Positions 19,131-28,128 of a DNA stretch of 64,000 nucleotides are shown one piece after another. A model generated the notes under the pieces. The model ran no database searches, was not told the origin of the DNA, and saw nothing but the letters and a program-made list of their open reading frames with translations. This stretch comes from Deinococcus fonticola (GTDB lineage: Bacteria; Deinococcota; Deinococci; Deinococcales; Deinococcaceae), in NCBI RefSeq assembly GCF_004634215.1, contig NZ_SMMH01000014.1:1-64000 (forward strand). Direction: 5' to 3'. Position 1 is the first letter of the stretch. Each line of letters opens with the position of its first letter. The translations under genes were made by a program, and so were the position numbers.

Positions 19131-19159
19131 GATTGAATCACTTCGTCAACGATTCAATC
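19131..19159. repeat. Intergenic inverted repeat
   Basis: GATTGAATC (19131-19139) and GATTCAATC (19151-19159) form a perfect 9-bp stem with an 11-base loop, overlapping the end of the next minus-strand gene. The flanking TTTCCACTCGCTCTGCTCGG resembles a stretch at 8871-8892, so it may belong to a dispersed intergenic repeat. Confidence 0.45.
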
Positions 19160-19471
19160 GGAATCCGTATCATCTATGGTGCGGAGTTTTTCGACCCGCT
19201 CGGCCAACGGGGTCAGGTTCAGGGCACGCAGGGCCTTGGCCGAGCGCGCCACCCCAGCGCCGTCCACGCGGCCCTGGTTCCATCCGGCAATGAGCATGGC
19301 GCACCCCTGCAGCGCGTCACTGACCGTCTCCTTGTGAAACATGGCGGCCAGGTTCCCCGGCTGGGCGGGGCTGGTCTGCTGCACCTGCGCCTGCACGTCC
19401 AGCACCACCTGCATGAACACCTGATCCAGCCGGGCGCGGTCTTCCGGCGAAATGGCTTTATCGACAGTCAT
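19154..19471 (-). CDS. Unknown small protein
   Basis: A 105-residue, largely helical soluble protein (for example DRARLDQVFMQVVLDVQAQVQQ) with one cysteine and an acidic end. No family recognised. TAGACT on the minus strand lies seven bases before the ATG, supporting a real leaderless gene. Confidence 0.68.
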   Translation of the reverse strand: MTVDKAISPEDRARLDQVFMQVVLDVQAQVQQTSPAQPGNLAAMFHKETVSDALQGCAMLIAGWNQGRVDGAGVARSAKALRALNLTPLAERVEKLRTIDDTDSD

Positions 19472-19519
19472 ACCGGGCAGTCTAGAGCAGGCCGCCTGGC
19501 AGGAAACGAGGCCCCGCCC

Positions 19520-19986
<467 letters not shown>

Positions 19987-19990
<4 letters not shown>

Positions 19991-20289
19991 GCGGTGAGCA
20001 GCGCGTTGACGGCCCGCGCGGCCCGCAGGTCGACCCGCGTAACGCCGCCCATATCGTGCGTCCAGAAGGCCACGCGCACCAGGCGGTAAAAGATATGCAA
20101 GTCCGGGTGGTGATCCATGGTTTCAGCCTGACGCGCCACCGCCAGCGCGAAATTCACGCCGTCGAGGTACTGCTCGAACGTCCATTCGCGCCAGATGCGC
20201 CCACCGTCCAGCGACCAGCCGGGCGGCAGTTCGGCCAGGACTTCAGCGTCAGCAAGGCGGGTGCGGCCCAGAGAAGGGGGTCGAGACAT
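19987..20289 (-). CDS. phhB: 4a-hydroxytetrahydrobiopterin dehydratase
   Basis: A 100-residue pterin carbinolamine dehydratase, which recycles the pterin cofactor of aromatic amino acid hydroxylases. The family motif ETMDHHPDLHIFYRLVRV with the downstream WTHDMGG and D is complete. The ATG at 20289 is chosen because TACCCT lies six bases upstream; an in-frame ATG at 20307 would lie upstream of that box. It is coupled to the thioesterase. No hydroxylase gene is in the window. Confidence 0.92.
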
Positions 20290-20334
20290 AGCGTCAGGGT
20301 AAAGCACTTCCGTGAAAAACCAGCAGGTTCGGAA

Positions 20335-20619
20335 TCAGTCTTCCTGCACGGTCACGCCGCGCCAGAAGGCCACCCGCCCGGCAATCTGCCGCGCTGCTTC
20401 TTTCGGTTCGGGGTAGTACCACACGGCGTCCGGGTTGGTCTGACCGTTCACTTCCAGGGTGTAGTAATGCGCGGTGCCTTTCCAGGGGCACACGCTGGTC
20501 GTGTCGGATAGGCGCAGGAACTCCTGGCGGACGCTGCCCGCCGGGAAATAGTGGTTGCCTTCCACCACTACCGTGTCGGTGGACTCGGCGATGATCTGGC
20601 CGTTCCAGACCGCTTTCAC
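20335..20619 (-). CDS. DUF427 protein
   Basis: A 94-residue protein matching DUF427: VKAVWNGQIIAES, the VVVEGNHYFP strand, TSVCPWKGTAHYY and AVWYYPEP. The CPWKGTA segment is the family signature. Its biochemical role is unknown. The start is GTG at 20619 overlapping the stop of the upstream BstA-like gene (GTGA), so the longer reading into that gene is rejected. Confidence 0.9.
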   Translation of the reverse strand: MKAVWNGQIIAESTDTVVVEGNHYFPAGSVRQEFLRLSDTTSVCPWKGTAHYYTLEVNGQTNPDAVWYYPEPKEAARQIAGRVAFWRGVTVQED

Positions 20620-21140
20620 TGCTGCTCCCCCAGGGCCAGCCGCACGTGCGCGAGGTGGTGGCGCAGGTGCCAGTCGTGCTTCACCGCCAGTTGCCACAAG
20701 TCCTGGCGGCCCTCGGTGGGGTGAACGACCTGACGGTCGAACTGCCCGGCGGGCGTGCCACGCAACAGGGCCACCCAGTGGGCGTTAAGAGGCTCGAGGA
20801 GTTGTGCCGCGACACTCACGGGTAGCGCAGCGTCAGCCAGGGTCAACCAGGCGGACTGATCGAACGGTTGAATCTGAAAGTCATCCTGCGTAAGGCCGTG
20901 ACGCAGGCGGTTCAGGCCGTGCAGGTGGGCGTCCGCCGTGTGGTGCGCGAGTTGCTGCACCGTCCAGCTTGCGGGGCGGTACGTGCGCGTCAGGTCAACG
21001 GGCGTGAGCGCCTGCAAGGTGGCCTGCCAGTCGGTCACGGCCTGCGCCATGGAGTTCGCCAGGCCGTGCAGCGTGGCGGGCACGCGCTCCGCGTCGGGCA
21101 GCGCAGGCAGCGGGCCGATGGGAAACCGGGGGTCGCTCAT
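20616..21140 (-). CDS. DinB/YfiT-family metal-dependent protein (BstA-like)
   Basis: A 174-residue four-helix DinB-fold protein close to Bacillus YfiT/BstA, the bacillithiol S-transferase. It has the opening DPRFPIGPL, PASWTVQQLAHHTADAH with the first metal His, and a late HDWHLRHHLAHV with the other two. Deinococci make bacillithiol, so thiol conjugation is plausible. The start ATG (21140) lies six bases after TACACT (leaderless). It is co-transcribed with the DUF427 gene. Confidence 0.85.
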   Translation of the reverse strand: MSDPRFPIGPLPALPDAERVPATLHGLANSMAQAVTDWQATLQALTPVDLTRTYRPASWTVQQLAHHTADAHLHGLNRLRHGLTQDDFQIQPFDQSAWLTLADAALPVSVAAQLLEPLNAHWVALLRGTPAGQFDRQVVHPTEGRQDLWQLAVKHDWHLRHHLAHVRLALGEQQ

Positions 21141-21200
21141 GACCTCAGTGTAGTCGAGTCGAATCCAGATGGTTCTGAAGCCGATTTGAAAGTGTAAAGA

Positions 21201-21236
21201 TGACACTTTTGACACGGGCTGACATTTCCCTGACAT
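21201..21236 (+). promoter_or_regulatory. Candidate Pho box array
   Basis: Four TGACA[C/T] hexamers start at 21201, 21210, 21220 and 21231. The last two form CTGACAT-N4-CTGACAT with the 11-bp period typical of PhoB/PhoP half-sites. The array lies 27 bases before the PhoU-like/Pit operon. An inverted repeat AAAGTGT/ACACTTT (21189-21195, 21203-21209) overlaps the first repeats. Binding by a PhoB-type regulator is inferred. Confidence 0.6.
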
Positions 21237-21262
21237 ATTGAGCAAGAATCAGGAGGATTGTC

Positions 21263-21901
21263 ATGGTCTTGTCAAAATTCATGCCCAACAACCCCAAGTT
21301 TGCCCTCAAGTTCGAGGAGTCGGCCCGCAACGCCCACGCCACCGCCACGGCCCTGGTCGACCTGCTGGAAAACTACACGGACGTCGAGAACAAGGTCGCC
21401 CGCATCAAGGATCTGGAGCACGTCGGCGACCGGCTGGCACAGGAGGTCACGACCCTGCTGGCCGACTCCTTCATCGTGCCCTTCGACCGCGAGGACATCA
21501 TCGCGCTGAACAACGAACTGGACGACCTGGTCGACGACCTGGAGGAAGCCGCCAGTAAACTCAGCCTGTACCGCATCGCCAGGCCGCTGCCGCAGATGGC
21601 GCAGCTGGCCCGCCTGGCCGAACAGCAGTGCGCCCTGCTGGCCCAGGGCATGCCCCTGATCGAGCATCACGGTCATATCTCGCAACTGACCAGCCTGGCC
21701 GGGCAGATTCAGGCGCTCGAAGACCAGGCCGACGACCTGGGTGACGACGTGCAGCGCACACTGTACGACGGCGTGACCGACGTGCCCGGCATGATCAACG
21801 CCATGCGCAACGGCGAGATCGCGGGCCTGATCGAGAACGCCACCGACCAGGCCCAGCGCGTCTCGAAGACCGTGGCCGGCATCCTGCTGAAGAACGCCTG
21901 A
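21263..21901 (+). CDS. PhoU-like DUF47 protein (Pit accessory)
   Basis: A 212-residue all-helical DUF47 protein. ENKVARIKDLEHVGDRLAQE and VPFDREDIIALNNELDDLVDDLEE carry the E/D-x-x-x-D metal-binding repeats of PhoU-like folds. Such proteins accompany and control Pit transporters. AGGAGG precedes the ATG. The transporter follows after 16 bases. Confidence 0.93.
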   Translation: MVLSKFMPNNPKFALKFEESARNAHATATALVDLLENYTDVENKVARIKDLEHVGDRLAQEVTTLLADSFIVPFDREDIIALNNELDDLVDDLEEAASKLSLYRIARPLPQMAQLARLAEQQCALLAQGMPLIEHHGHISQLTSLAGQIQALEDQADDLGDDVQRTLYDGVTDVPGMINAMRNGEIAGLIENATDQAQRVSKTVAGILLKNA

Positions 21902-21917
21902 AGGCCACTGAAACTTC

Positions 21918-22916
<999 letters not shown>

Positions 22917-22933
22917 CGCAGAGAGGCCAGAGC

Positions 22934-22972
22934 AAAGGGCAGAAAGCGGGGTGGCCGCTCTCTGCCCTTTCT
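22934..22972 (+). terminator. Intrinsic terminator after pit
   Basis: Stem AAAGGGCAGAAAGCGG (22934-22949) with CCGCTCTCTGCCCTTT (22955-22970); one G-T pair, then TCTCGT. It lies 18 bases after the pit stop, between convergent genes. Confidence 0.75.
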
Positions 22973-22991
22973 CGTATCCTTTTTGCCGTTC

Positions 22992-23663
22992 TCAATCCTC
23001 GGCCAGGCGGCGCAGTTCGGATTCGTCGATAACCTGCACCTGGCGGCGTTCCAGGCGAATGAAGCCCAGGCGGTAGAACTCCCCGAGTTTGCGGCTGACC
23101 AGTTCCGGCACGGTGCCCAGCAGGGCGGCCAGTTCGCTGTTGGTGGGCAGTTGGTGGGGCTGGGGAGCCTGCTCCAGCAGGTACGCGGCCAGCCGCCCGG
23201 ACAGCTCACTGAAGACCAGGCGGTCGATGCGCCCGATCAGTTCGGACTGGCGCCGCGCAAAGTAACCCAGCATCGCCTGCGACAGCGAGGGGCTGTGAAA
23301 GACGGCCTGCCTGACTTCGTGCAATGGCAGGCTCAGCAGTTCGGTGGGGGTTTGGAGGGCCTGGGCGCTGCCTGGAGCGGTGGCGCGGCTCTGGAAGGCC
23401 GCCACCAGCGCCACCAGTTGCCGGGGGCCGTCCACGTGCAGGGTCAGTTCGCGGGTACCGCCGCGTGACAGGCGGTAAATGCGGACGCTGCCGGTCTGGA
23501 CGATGTACAGCCGCGTGACCGCTTCCCCCTCGCGGAACAGGTGATCCCCGCGCCGCAGGGTCAGGAACGATCCCAGGCGGGCCAGTGACTGCACTTCCTC
23601 GCGGTTCGCGCCGCTGAACACGGGCGTGTGGGTCAGGAGGTGCAGCGCTTTTTCTTCAGTCAC
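22992..23663 (-). CDS. CRP/FNR-family transcription regulator
   Basis: A 223-residue protein with an N-terminal cyclic-nucleotide-type beta-barrel (FREGEAVTRLYIVQTGSVRI) and a C-terminal winged helix containing the recognition segment NSELAALLGTVPELVSRKL. It lacks the N-terminal cysteines of FNR, so no oxygen-sensing cluster is expected. The signal is unknown. It precedes a cupin, truncated globin and ferredoxin set on the same strand but is downstream of them. GTG start. Confidence 0.88.
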   Translation of the reverse strand: MTEEKALHLLTHTPVFSGANREEVQSLARLGSFLTLRRGDHLFREGEAVTRLYIVQTGSVRIYRLSRGGTRELTLHVDGPRQLVALVAAFQSRATAPGSAQALQTPTELLSLPLHEVRQAVFHSPSLSQAMLGYFARRQSELIGRIDRLVFSELSGRLAAYLLEQAPQPHQLPTNSELAALLGTVPELVSRKLGEFYRLGFIRLERRQVQVIDESELRRLAED

Positions 23664-23739
23664 GCGCTCATGCTGCCATGAAAGGCCCGCCGCCTCGCCT
23701 GAATATGAATATCGTCCAGGGGTGCGGCAGAGGGCCGGG

Positions 23740-24009
23740 TCACTCGTTCAGCAGGCACACCAGCACGCGGCTGTCCTGCCGGGCGTGCATGGACACCTCG
23801 GCGTCACCGGCGTGCGTAAGGACTTCCCCGCCGTTCAGCGTGCGAACCTCAGCCGTGGTGACCTCCACTTCCCCGCTCAGGACGGCAATGGTCACCTGGG
23901 CGTGCGCGTGGCGGTGCGGCGGAATGACGTTCCCGGCCTGCAGGGTAAACAGCAGGGTGCGGCCCGAGGTCGTTTTTGTGAGGATATCGGGCGCGGCGGC
24001 GCGGGTCAT
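23740..24009 (-). CDS. Small cupin protein
   Basis: An 89-residue single-domain cupin with the first motif PHRHAHAQVTIAVLSGEVEV (His cluster for metal) and a shortened second motif GDAEVSMHA. Function unknown. The ATG at 24009 overlaps the stop of the truncated globin gene (ATGA), which fixes the start. Confidence 0.8.
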   Translation of the reverse strand: MTRAAAPDILTKTTSGRTLLFTLQAGNVIPPHRHAHAQVTIAVLSGEVEVTTAEVRTLNGGEVLTHAGDAEVSMHARQDSRVLVCLLNE

Positions 24010-24422
24010 GGTGTACCTCCCGGGTTCATCAGGGCGAAGCGTTGCAGGTTGACGCGCATGCGGCTGGCCAGGGTCAGCAGCGTCTGCGCTTCGGGCGGTT
24101 CGAGGTGCTCGTTCAATGTTTCGGCCCACAGCTGTAGCCAGCGCTCAAAGTGCCGCTCGTCGGCGCCCAGGCCCATGTGCGCCGGGCCGGGCTGGCCCTT
24201 GTAGGCGCTCTGGGCCCCCAGCACCGCGCGCCAGAAGCCTTCCAGGCGCAGCATGTGCACCGGCCAGCCACCCCTGGGGAAGGGGCCGATCTTGCCCAGG
24301 AACACCGGGCCGAGCAGGTCGTCCTGCACCACCTGGGCGTAAAAGGCCCACAGCGTGCGGCGCAGGCGTTCCTCGCCGATGCGGGAAAACAGGGTGTCCT
24401 GCGGATCGGGCGAGAGCGTCAT
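24006..24422 (-). CDS. Truncated hemoglobin
   Basis: A 138-residue globin-like protein: FYAQVVQDDLLGPVF, LRLEGFWRAVLGAQSAYKGQP and AHMGLGADERHFERWLQLW match group III truncated globins, with the His of AHMGL as the likely proximal haem ligand. Role could be oxygen or NO handling. It lies two bases after the 7Fe ferredoxin and is coupled to the cupin, suggesting one redox-related operon. Confidence 0.85.
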   Translation of the reverse strand: MTLSPDPQDTLFSRIGEERLRRTLWAFYAQVVQDDLLGPVFLGKIGPFPRGGWPVHMLRLEGFWRAVLGAQSAYKGQPGPAHMGLGADERHFERWLQLWAETLNEHLEPPEAQTLLTLASRMRVNLQRFALMNPGGTP

Positions 24423-24424
24423 GT

Positions 24425-24661
24425 TTACAGTCCGAAGAAAGCGCGGTTTTTCTCGATGTATTCGCTCTCGTTTTCCGGCACGTCTTCCTCGGGGTAGATG
24501 GCGCTGACGGGGCAGGCAGGGACGCAGGCTCCACAGTCGATGCACTCGTCCGGGTGAATGAGGAGCATCTCGCCGGCGTCGTAGATGCACTCGACCGGGC
24601 AGACTTCGGTGCAGGCCTGATCTTTGGTGCCGATACAGGGGCTGGTAATCACGTGAGGCAT
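24425..24661 (-). CDS. fdxA: 7Fe ferredoxin ([3Fe-4S][4Fe-4S])
   Basis: A 78-residue ferredoxin. Cys9, Cys17, Cys21 and Cys25 form the first ligand set (wide spacing C-x7-C, typical of a 3Fe-4S site), and CIDCGACVPAC (Cys40, 43, 46, 50) the second. It transfers electrons at low potential. CAGACT lies seven bases before the ATG. First gene of the ferredoxin-globin-cupin operon. Confidence 0.94.
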   Translation of the reverse strand: MPHVITSPCIGTKDQACTEVCPVECIYDAGEMLLIHPDECIDCGACVPACPVSAIYPEEDVPENESEYIEKNRAFFGL

Positions 24662-24716
24662 GCCAGGCAGTCTGACGGGCGCGGGCGCGGCCGACCATGA
24701 CCGGAGTCAAGCTGAA

Positions 24717-24775
24717 AAGAGCAGGGGGTGGAGGGAAGAGAGAAAACCTCTCCACCTTCCACCCGCTGCTTTTTC
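24717..24775 (-). terminator. Terminator after minDE
   Basis: Long imperfect stem, AGCAGGGGGTGGAGGGAAGAG against CTCTCCACCTTCCACCCGCTGCT, with A/T runs outside on both strands. It lies just past the minE stop on the minus strand and upstream of fdxA's promoter-proximal region, isolating the two operons. Confidence 0.7.
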
Positions 24776-24778
24776 CCT

Positions 24779-25021
24779 TCAGCGTTTCTTGGGGGGTTCG
24801 TCAATGGCGACGCTGGCGGTCAGGATGACGTTCTCGCCGTCCTGCTCGATCTCGATTCTGCTGTTGGTGGACGGGAAGTAGCGCTGCACGACTTCCAGCA
24901 GGTCATTGCGCAGGGCCTCGACCTTCCCGGGGGGAATCTTGGCGCGGTCGTAGGCGAGCACCAGTTCCAGGCGGTCTTTCAGGGTTTCCTTGCTGCGTCC
25001 GCGTTTCATCCACGAAAACAT
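24779..25021 (-). CDS. minE: Cell division topological factor MinE
   Basis: An 80-residue MinE: N-terminal anti-MinCD helix (KETLKDRLELVLAYDRAKIPPGKVE split over residues 11-35) and the topological-specificity domain with RIEIEQDGENVILTASV. It stimulates MinD ATPase and keeps division inhibition away from midcell. It follows minD by two bases. Confidence 0.96.
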   Translation of the reverse strand: MFSWMKRGRSKETLKDRLELVLAYDRAKIPPGKVEALRNDLLEVVQRYFPSTNSRIEIEQDGENVILTASVAIDEPPKKR

Positions 25022-25023
25022 GC

Positions 25024-25824
25024 TTAGCCTCCCCCGAACAGGCGCTTGATGGCGGCCCAGAAGCCCTTGTCCTCGTCGTACCGGGGGTAGGGCACGTCCT
25101 CGCCCCGGATGCGCCGGGCGGTGGCCATGAAGGCCTGACCGCTGGCACTGTTGCCCAGCACGGCGGGTTCACCGACGTTGGTGGACACGATGATACCCTC
25201 GTCCTCGGGGACAATCCCGATGGGTTTGACACCCAGGATGTCCAGCATGTCGCCTTCACTGAGCATGTTGCCGCTGGCGACCATCTTGGGACGCAGGCGG
25301 TTGATGACCAGACGGATCTCGCGGACGTTCCCAGCTTCCAGCAGGCCAATGATGCGGTCGGCGTCGCGTACGCTGGACACCTCGGGGTTCACGATCACCA
25401 GGGCCCCCTGCGCCGGCGCGGCGGCGGTGCGGAAGCCAGCCTCGATGCCGGCCGGCGAGTCGATCAGGATGCGGTCGAACTTCTCGTCGTCGATCAGGCC
25501 CTGCACCACCGTCTTGAAGACCTCGGGGTCAAGGGCGTCCTTGTCGCGGGTCTGAGAGGCGGGCAACAGGTACAGGTTCTCCACGCGCTTGTCACGAATC
25601 AGCGCCTGGTGCATCTTGCACTTGCCTTCCAGCACGTCGATCAGGTCGAACACCACGCGCGACTCCAGGCCCATGACCACGTCCAGGTTGCGCAGGCCCA
25701 CGTCCACGTCGATCACGGCGACTTTCTCACCGAGCTTGGCTAATGCGGCCCCAATATTGGCGGTGGCGGTGGTTTTGCCCACCCCACCTTTTCCGGAGGT
25801 AACAACGATGACCTTGGCGTCCAT
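25024..25824 (-). CDS. minD: Septum-site determining ATPase MinD
   Basis: A 266-residue ParA/MinD ATPase with the deviant Walker A GKGGVGKTT at about residues 11-19, DVDVGLRNLDVVMG and a C-terminal amphipathic membrane-binding helix (GFWAAIKRLFGG). ATG at 25824 is used; a longer reading upstream has no coding character. TAGACT lies eight bases before it. MinC is not in the window: the gene upstream is divergent and unrelated. Confidence 0.97.
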   Translation of the reverse strand: MDAKVIVVTSGKGGVGKTTATANIGAALAKLGEKVAVIDVDVGLRNLDVVMGLESRVVFDLIDVLEGKCKMHQALIRDKRVENLYLLPASQTRDKDALDPEVFKTVVQGLIDDEKFDRILIDSPAGIEAGFRTAAAPAQGALVIVNPEVSSVRDADRIIGLLEAGNVREIRLVINRLRPKMVASGNMLSEGDMLDILGVKPIGIVPEDEGIIVSTNVGEPAVLGNSASGQAFMATARRIRGEDVPYPRYDEDKGFWAAIKRLFGGG

Positions 25825-26033
25825 GCGGGGGCAGTCTATCAAGTCCAGTCCCGCCCCGCAGAAGCCCCTCGCCAGAACGGACAGGCCTCTCCAGCCAGTC
25901 AGCCGGGCGCTGCACCACACGTTGTGAAAGTGTTCACAGTGAGAGACTTGTAAGGTCGATTTTCTTACGTTCAGGTCTGGGTTCAGGACGCCCTGACGCT
26001 CTCCCCCAACTTCGACAGAAAGGATACCTCCCC

Positions 26034-26759
26034 ATGGCGATCTACGGCGATTTCGAATACCACGCATTCAGCGATATCATCAAGGTCTTGCAGCGGCACA
26101 CCGGCGTGCTGTTCATGCGCACCGCCCTGGCGGGCCGCAGTGCCGAACTGCACCTGCAACAAGGCACCCTGAACGCCCTGTTCATCGACGGTTTCCCGGT
26201 CAGTGAAGCGCTGCGGGTGCGTGACACCATCCGCAGCCTGGTCAGCAGCGCCAGCGGCGAGTACACCTTCGAGGCTGGCCCCGTCAGCACGGCCCTGCAC
26301 TTGCCGCTGGCCGAACTGATCCGCGACGTGATCAGCACAGCGGACATTGCCGAAACGCAACTGCCGCACCCCGAAACCCGCTTCGAGTGGCAGGTGCACG
26401 GCGCCCCCGCGCAGATTCCCGACCCGCTGCGGGACAGTTGGGATGCGGTGGGGCCCCTGCTGCGTCAGGGCGGCTCGGCCACCGACCTGGCCAGTGCCCT
26501 GCGCATCAGCGTGCAGGAAGCCCGCATTACCCTGTACCGCCTGCGGGCCGCTGGTTTGATCAGCCCCACCCGCGCCGCCGGCCTTTTCCAGACGCCCGAA
26601 ACCACGGTGCCCAGCCTCCCGAACCCGGCGGACGGCGTGGGCCTGGCCGACCCGCGCGTCGCCTACGGACGGCCCACGCCGCCACCCCCCCCTGAGCAGG
26701 TCGGCCCCGTGCGCCGCCTGCTGAACGCCCTGCGCCGCCTGACCGGAGGCCCCGCATGA
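26034..26759 (+). CDS. PATAN/DUF4388-domain protein
   Basis: A 241-residue protein. The first about 105 residues match DUF4388 (PATAN): YGDFEYHAFSDIIKVLQRHTGVLFM, ELHLQQGTLNALFIDG, and a later SGEYTFEAG. The domain is linked to two-component and gliding-type signalling. A winged-helix-like part follows (GGSATDLASALRISVQEARITLYRL, about 150-174), then a proline-rich tail. It overlaps the GTPase gene (ATGA), so the two form a module. Confidence 0.82.
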   Translation: MAIYGDFEYHAFSDIIKVLQRHTGVLFMRTALAGRSAELHLQQGTLNALFIDGFPVSEALRVRDTIRSLVSSASGEYTFEAGPVSTALHLPLAELIRDVISTADIAETQLPHPETRFEWQVHGAPAQIPDPLRDSWDAVGPLLRQGGSATDLASALRISVQEARITLYRLRAAGLISPTRAAGLFQTPETTVPSLPNPADGVGLADPRVAYGRPTPPPPPEQVGPVRRLLNALRRLTGGPA

Positions 26760-27277
26760 TCAAACCCATGAAACTCGTCATTTCCGGCCCGGTCGGCGCT
26801 GGCAAAACCACCTTCGTGCAGGCCCTCTCGGAAACGGAAACCATCAGCACCGAGGCCGACGCCAGCGAGGACATCGGCAAAGCCACCACCACCGTGGCCT
26901 TCGACTTCGGCACCCTCAACATTGACGGCCAGGAACTGCACCTGTACGGCACGCCCGGCCAGGACAGGTTCGACTTCATGTGGGACGTGCTGTGCGAAGG
27001 CGCCCTGGGCCTGGTGCTGCTGGTCGCCGGCGACCGACCCCAGGATTTCCTGCACGCCCGGCACATCCTGGAATTCATCACCAGTCGCAACCCGGTGCCG
27101 TTCATCGTGGGCGTCACCCGTCAGGACCTGCCGTCGGTGTGGCACCCTGCCGACGTGGCCGCTTATTTCGACCTGCCCGCCACGCAGGTGCAGGGCGTGG
27201 TCGCCACCGATCAGAACAGTGCGCGCAACCTCCTGATTCGCCTGCTGGAAGAGGAATTGAGGAAAGAGCCGATCTGA
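26756..27277 (+). CDS. Small GTPase (MglA/CvnD-like)
   Basis: A 173-residue Ras-like GTPase: G1 GPVGAGKTT (about residues 11-19), a TTTVAFDFG switch I region, G3 YGTPGQDRF, and TRQD in place of G4 NKxD. This is typical of bacterial MglA-like and conservon (CvnD) GTPases. Its partner is probably the PATAN protein just upstream. No Roadblock-domain GAP gene is adjacent, so the module is smaller than mgl or cvn operons. Confidence 0.88.
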   Translation: MIKPMKLVISGPVGAGKTTFVQALSETETISTEADASEDIGKATTTVAFDFGTLNIDGQELHLYGTPGQDRFDFMWDVLCEGALGLVLLVAGDRPQDFLHARHILEFITSRNPVPFIVGVTRQDLPSVWHPADVAAYFDLPATQVQGVVATDQNSARNLLIRLLEEELRKEPI

Positions 27278-27431
27278 CCAGCGGCGGCACAGCCGCACTC
27301 GTGAACCACCTTTTGCCGAACTACGCCCTGGCCGTCGCCCCCACTGCGCTGGTGTGAACCTGAGCCCGCCGCATAGGGAAGCGATACAGCAAAAACTGTG
27401 GCCCGGTGCTGCAATTTGATTTGACCTCTGA

Positions 27432-27463
27432 ACGCGCGTCCTCCGGGGCGCGTCCTTTTATTT
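27432..27463 (+). terminator. Terminator of the PATAN-GTPase operon
   Basis: Stem ACGCGC (27432-27437) and GCGCGT (27448-27453) followed by CCTTTTATTT. It lies about 155 bases past the GTPase stop and overlaps the end of the convergent grpB remnant. Confidence 0.7.
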
Positions 27464-28023
27464 CTCCTGTCTGGCCCTGTCCCAGACTTCGGCCAGTTCC
27501 ATCAGCAGCAGCCAGGCCGGGGCCTTGATCTGCCCGTAGGCGGACAGGTTCGGGGCCGCAGCAGTGACTTTCAACTTGAACGCTGGCCAGAGTTGCACCT
27601 TGTCGGGGTGGATGCGCAGGTCATCACGGAACAGCCGGGCCAGGCGCGTCGTTTCGGTATCCGCCAGCCGCACGTGAATATTGCAGCGGGGCGCTCCGAT
27701 GGAAGGCGCGAACACCAGTTTCGGCCACAGTTTTCCCCCAGCGGCTTCCTGCTGTTCCAAGGTTCCGGACGGTGGCGATACCCGGCGGCGGTCAGCACGG
27801 GGAGCGCCCTGCACGCCTCCAGGTCGTCCAACACAATCATCATGTCGATGCACGCTGTAGCAGACATGCCGGGACTGGAGGTGGAAGCGATGTGCTCGAC
27901 GGCCAGGGCATCCGGCAGCAGGGCGCGAAGTTCGGCGGCCAGGGTGGCGGCCCGTGCGGCCCATTCGGGCTGGTAGGGCAGCACCTTCACGCCGTCCGGG
28001 CCGAGCTCGTCTGGGAAGGGCAT
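27458..28023 (-). pseudogene. GrpB/UPF0157 family gene with frameshift
   Basis: The N-terminal part (from ATG 28023) reads VKVLPYQPEWAARA, EHIASTSSPGMSATACIDMMI and AAGY in one frame, as in GrpB nucleotidyltransferase-fold proteins. The C-terminal part, CNIHVRLADTETTRLARLF, RDDLRIHPDKVQLW and YGQIKAPAW, continues in another frame to the stop at 27458. The shift lies at about 27700-27790. Either the gene is broken or the assembly has an indel. TACACT five bases before the ATG shows a preserved leaderless start. Confidence 0.75.
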
Positions 28024-28097
28024 GCCCGAGTGTAGGACGGCTCTGTCCCCTAGCCAGTAGCGCTCATGGCCCCCGCCTCAGCCTTTAGCATCTTCCA

Positions 28098-28111
28098 AAC
28101 AAACGTTAGTT
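28098..28111 (+). promoter_or_regulatory. Possible operator of the acyl-CoA synthetase
   Basis: AACAAACGTTAGTT is a 14-bp near-palindrome (one mismatched pair) located 17 bases before the start codon of the acyl-CoA synthetase and just before its ribosome binding site. TetR-type fatty-acid regulators often use such sites; the regulator is not in the window. Confidence 0.4.
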
Positions 28112-28128
28112 CAACAGGAGGGTGCAGC

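Noticed and set aside
22992..23663. Oxygen-sensing FNR
   Set aside because: No N-terminal cysteine cluster; only the CRP/FNR fold is supported.
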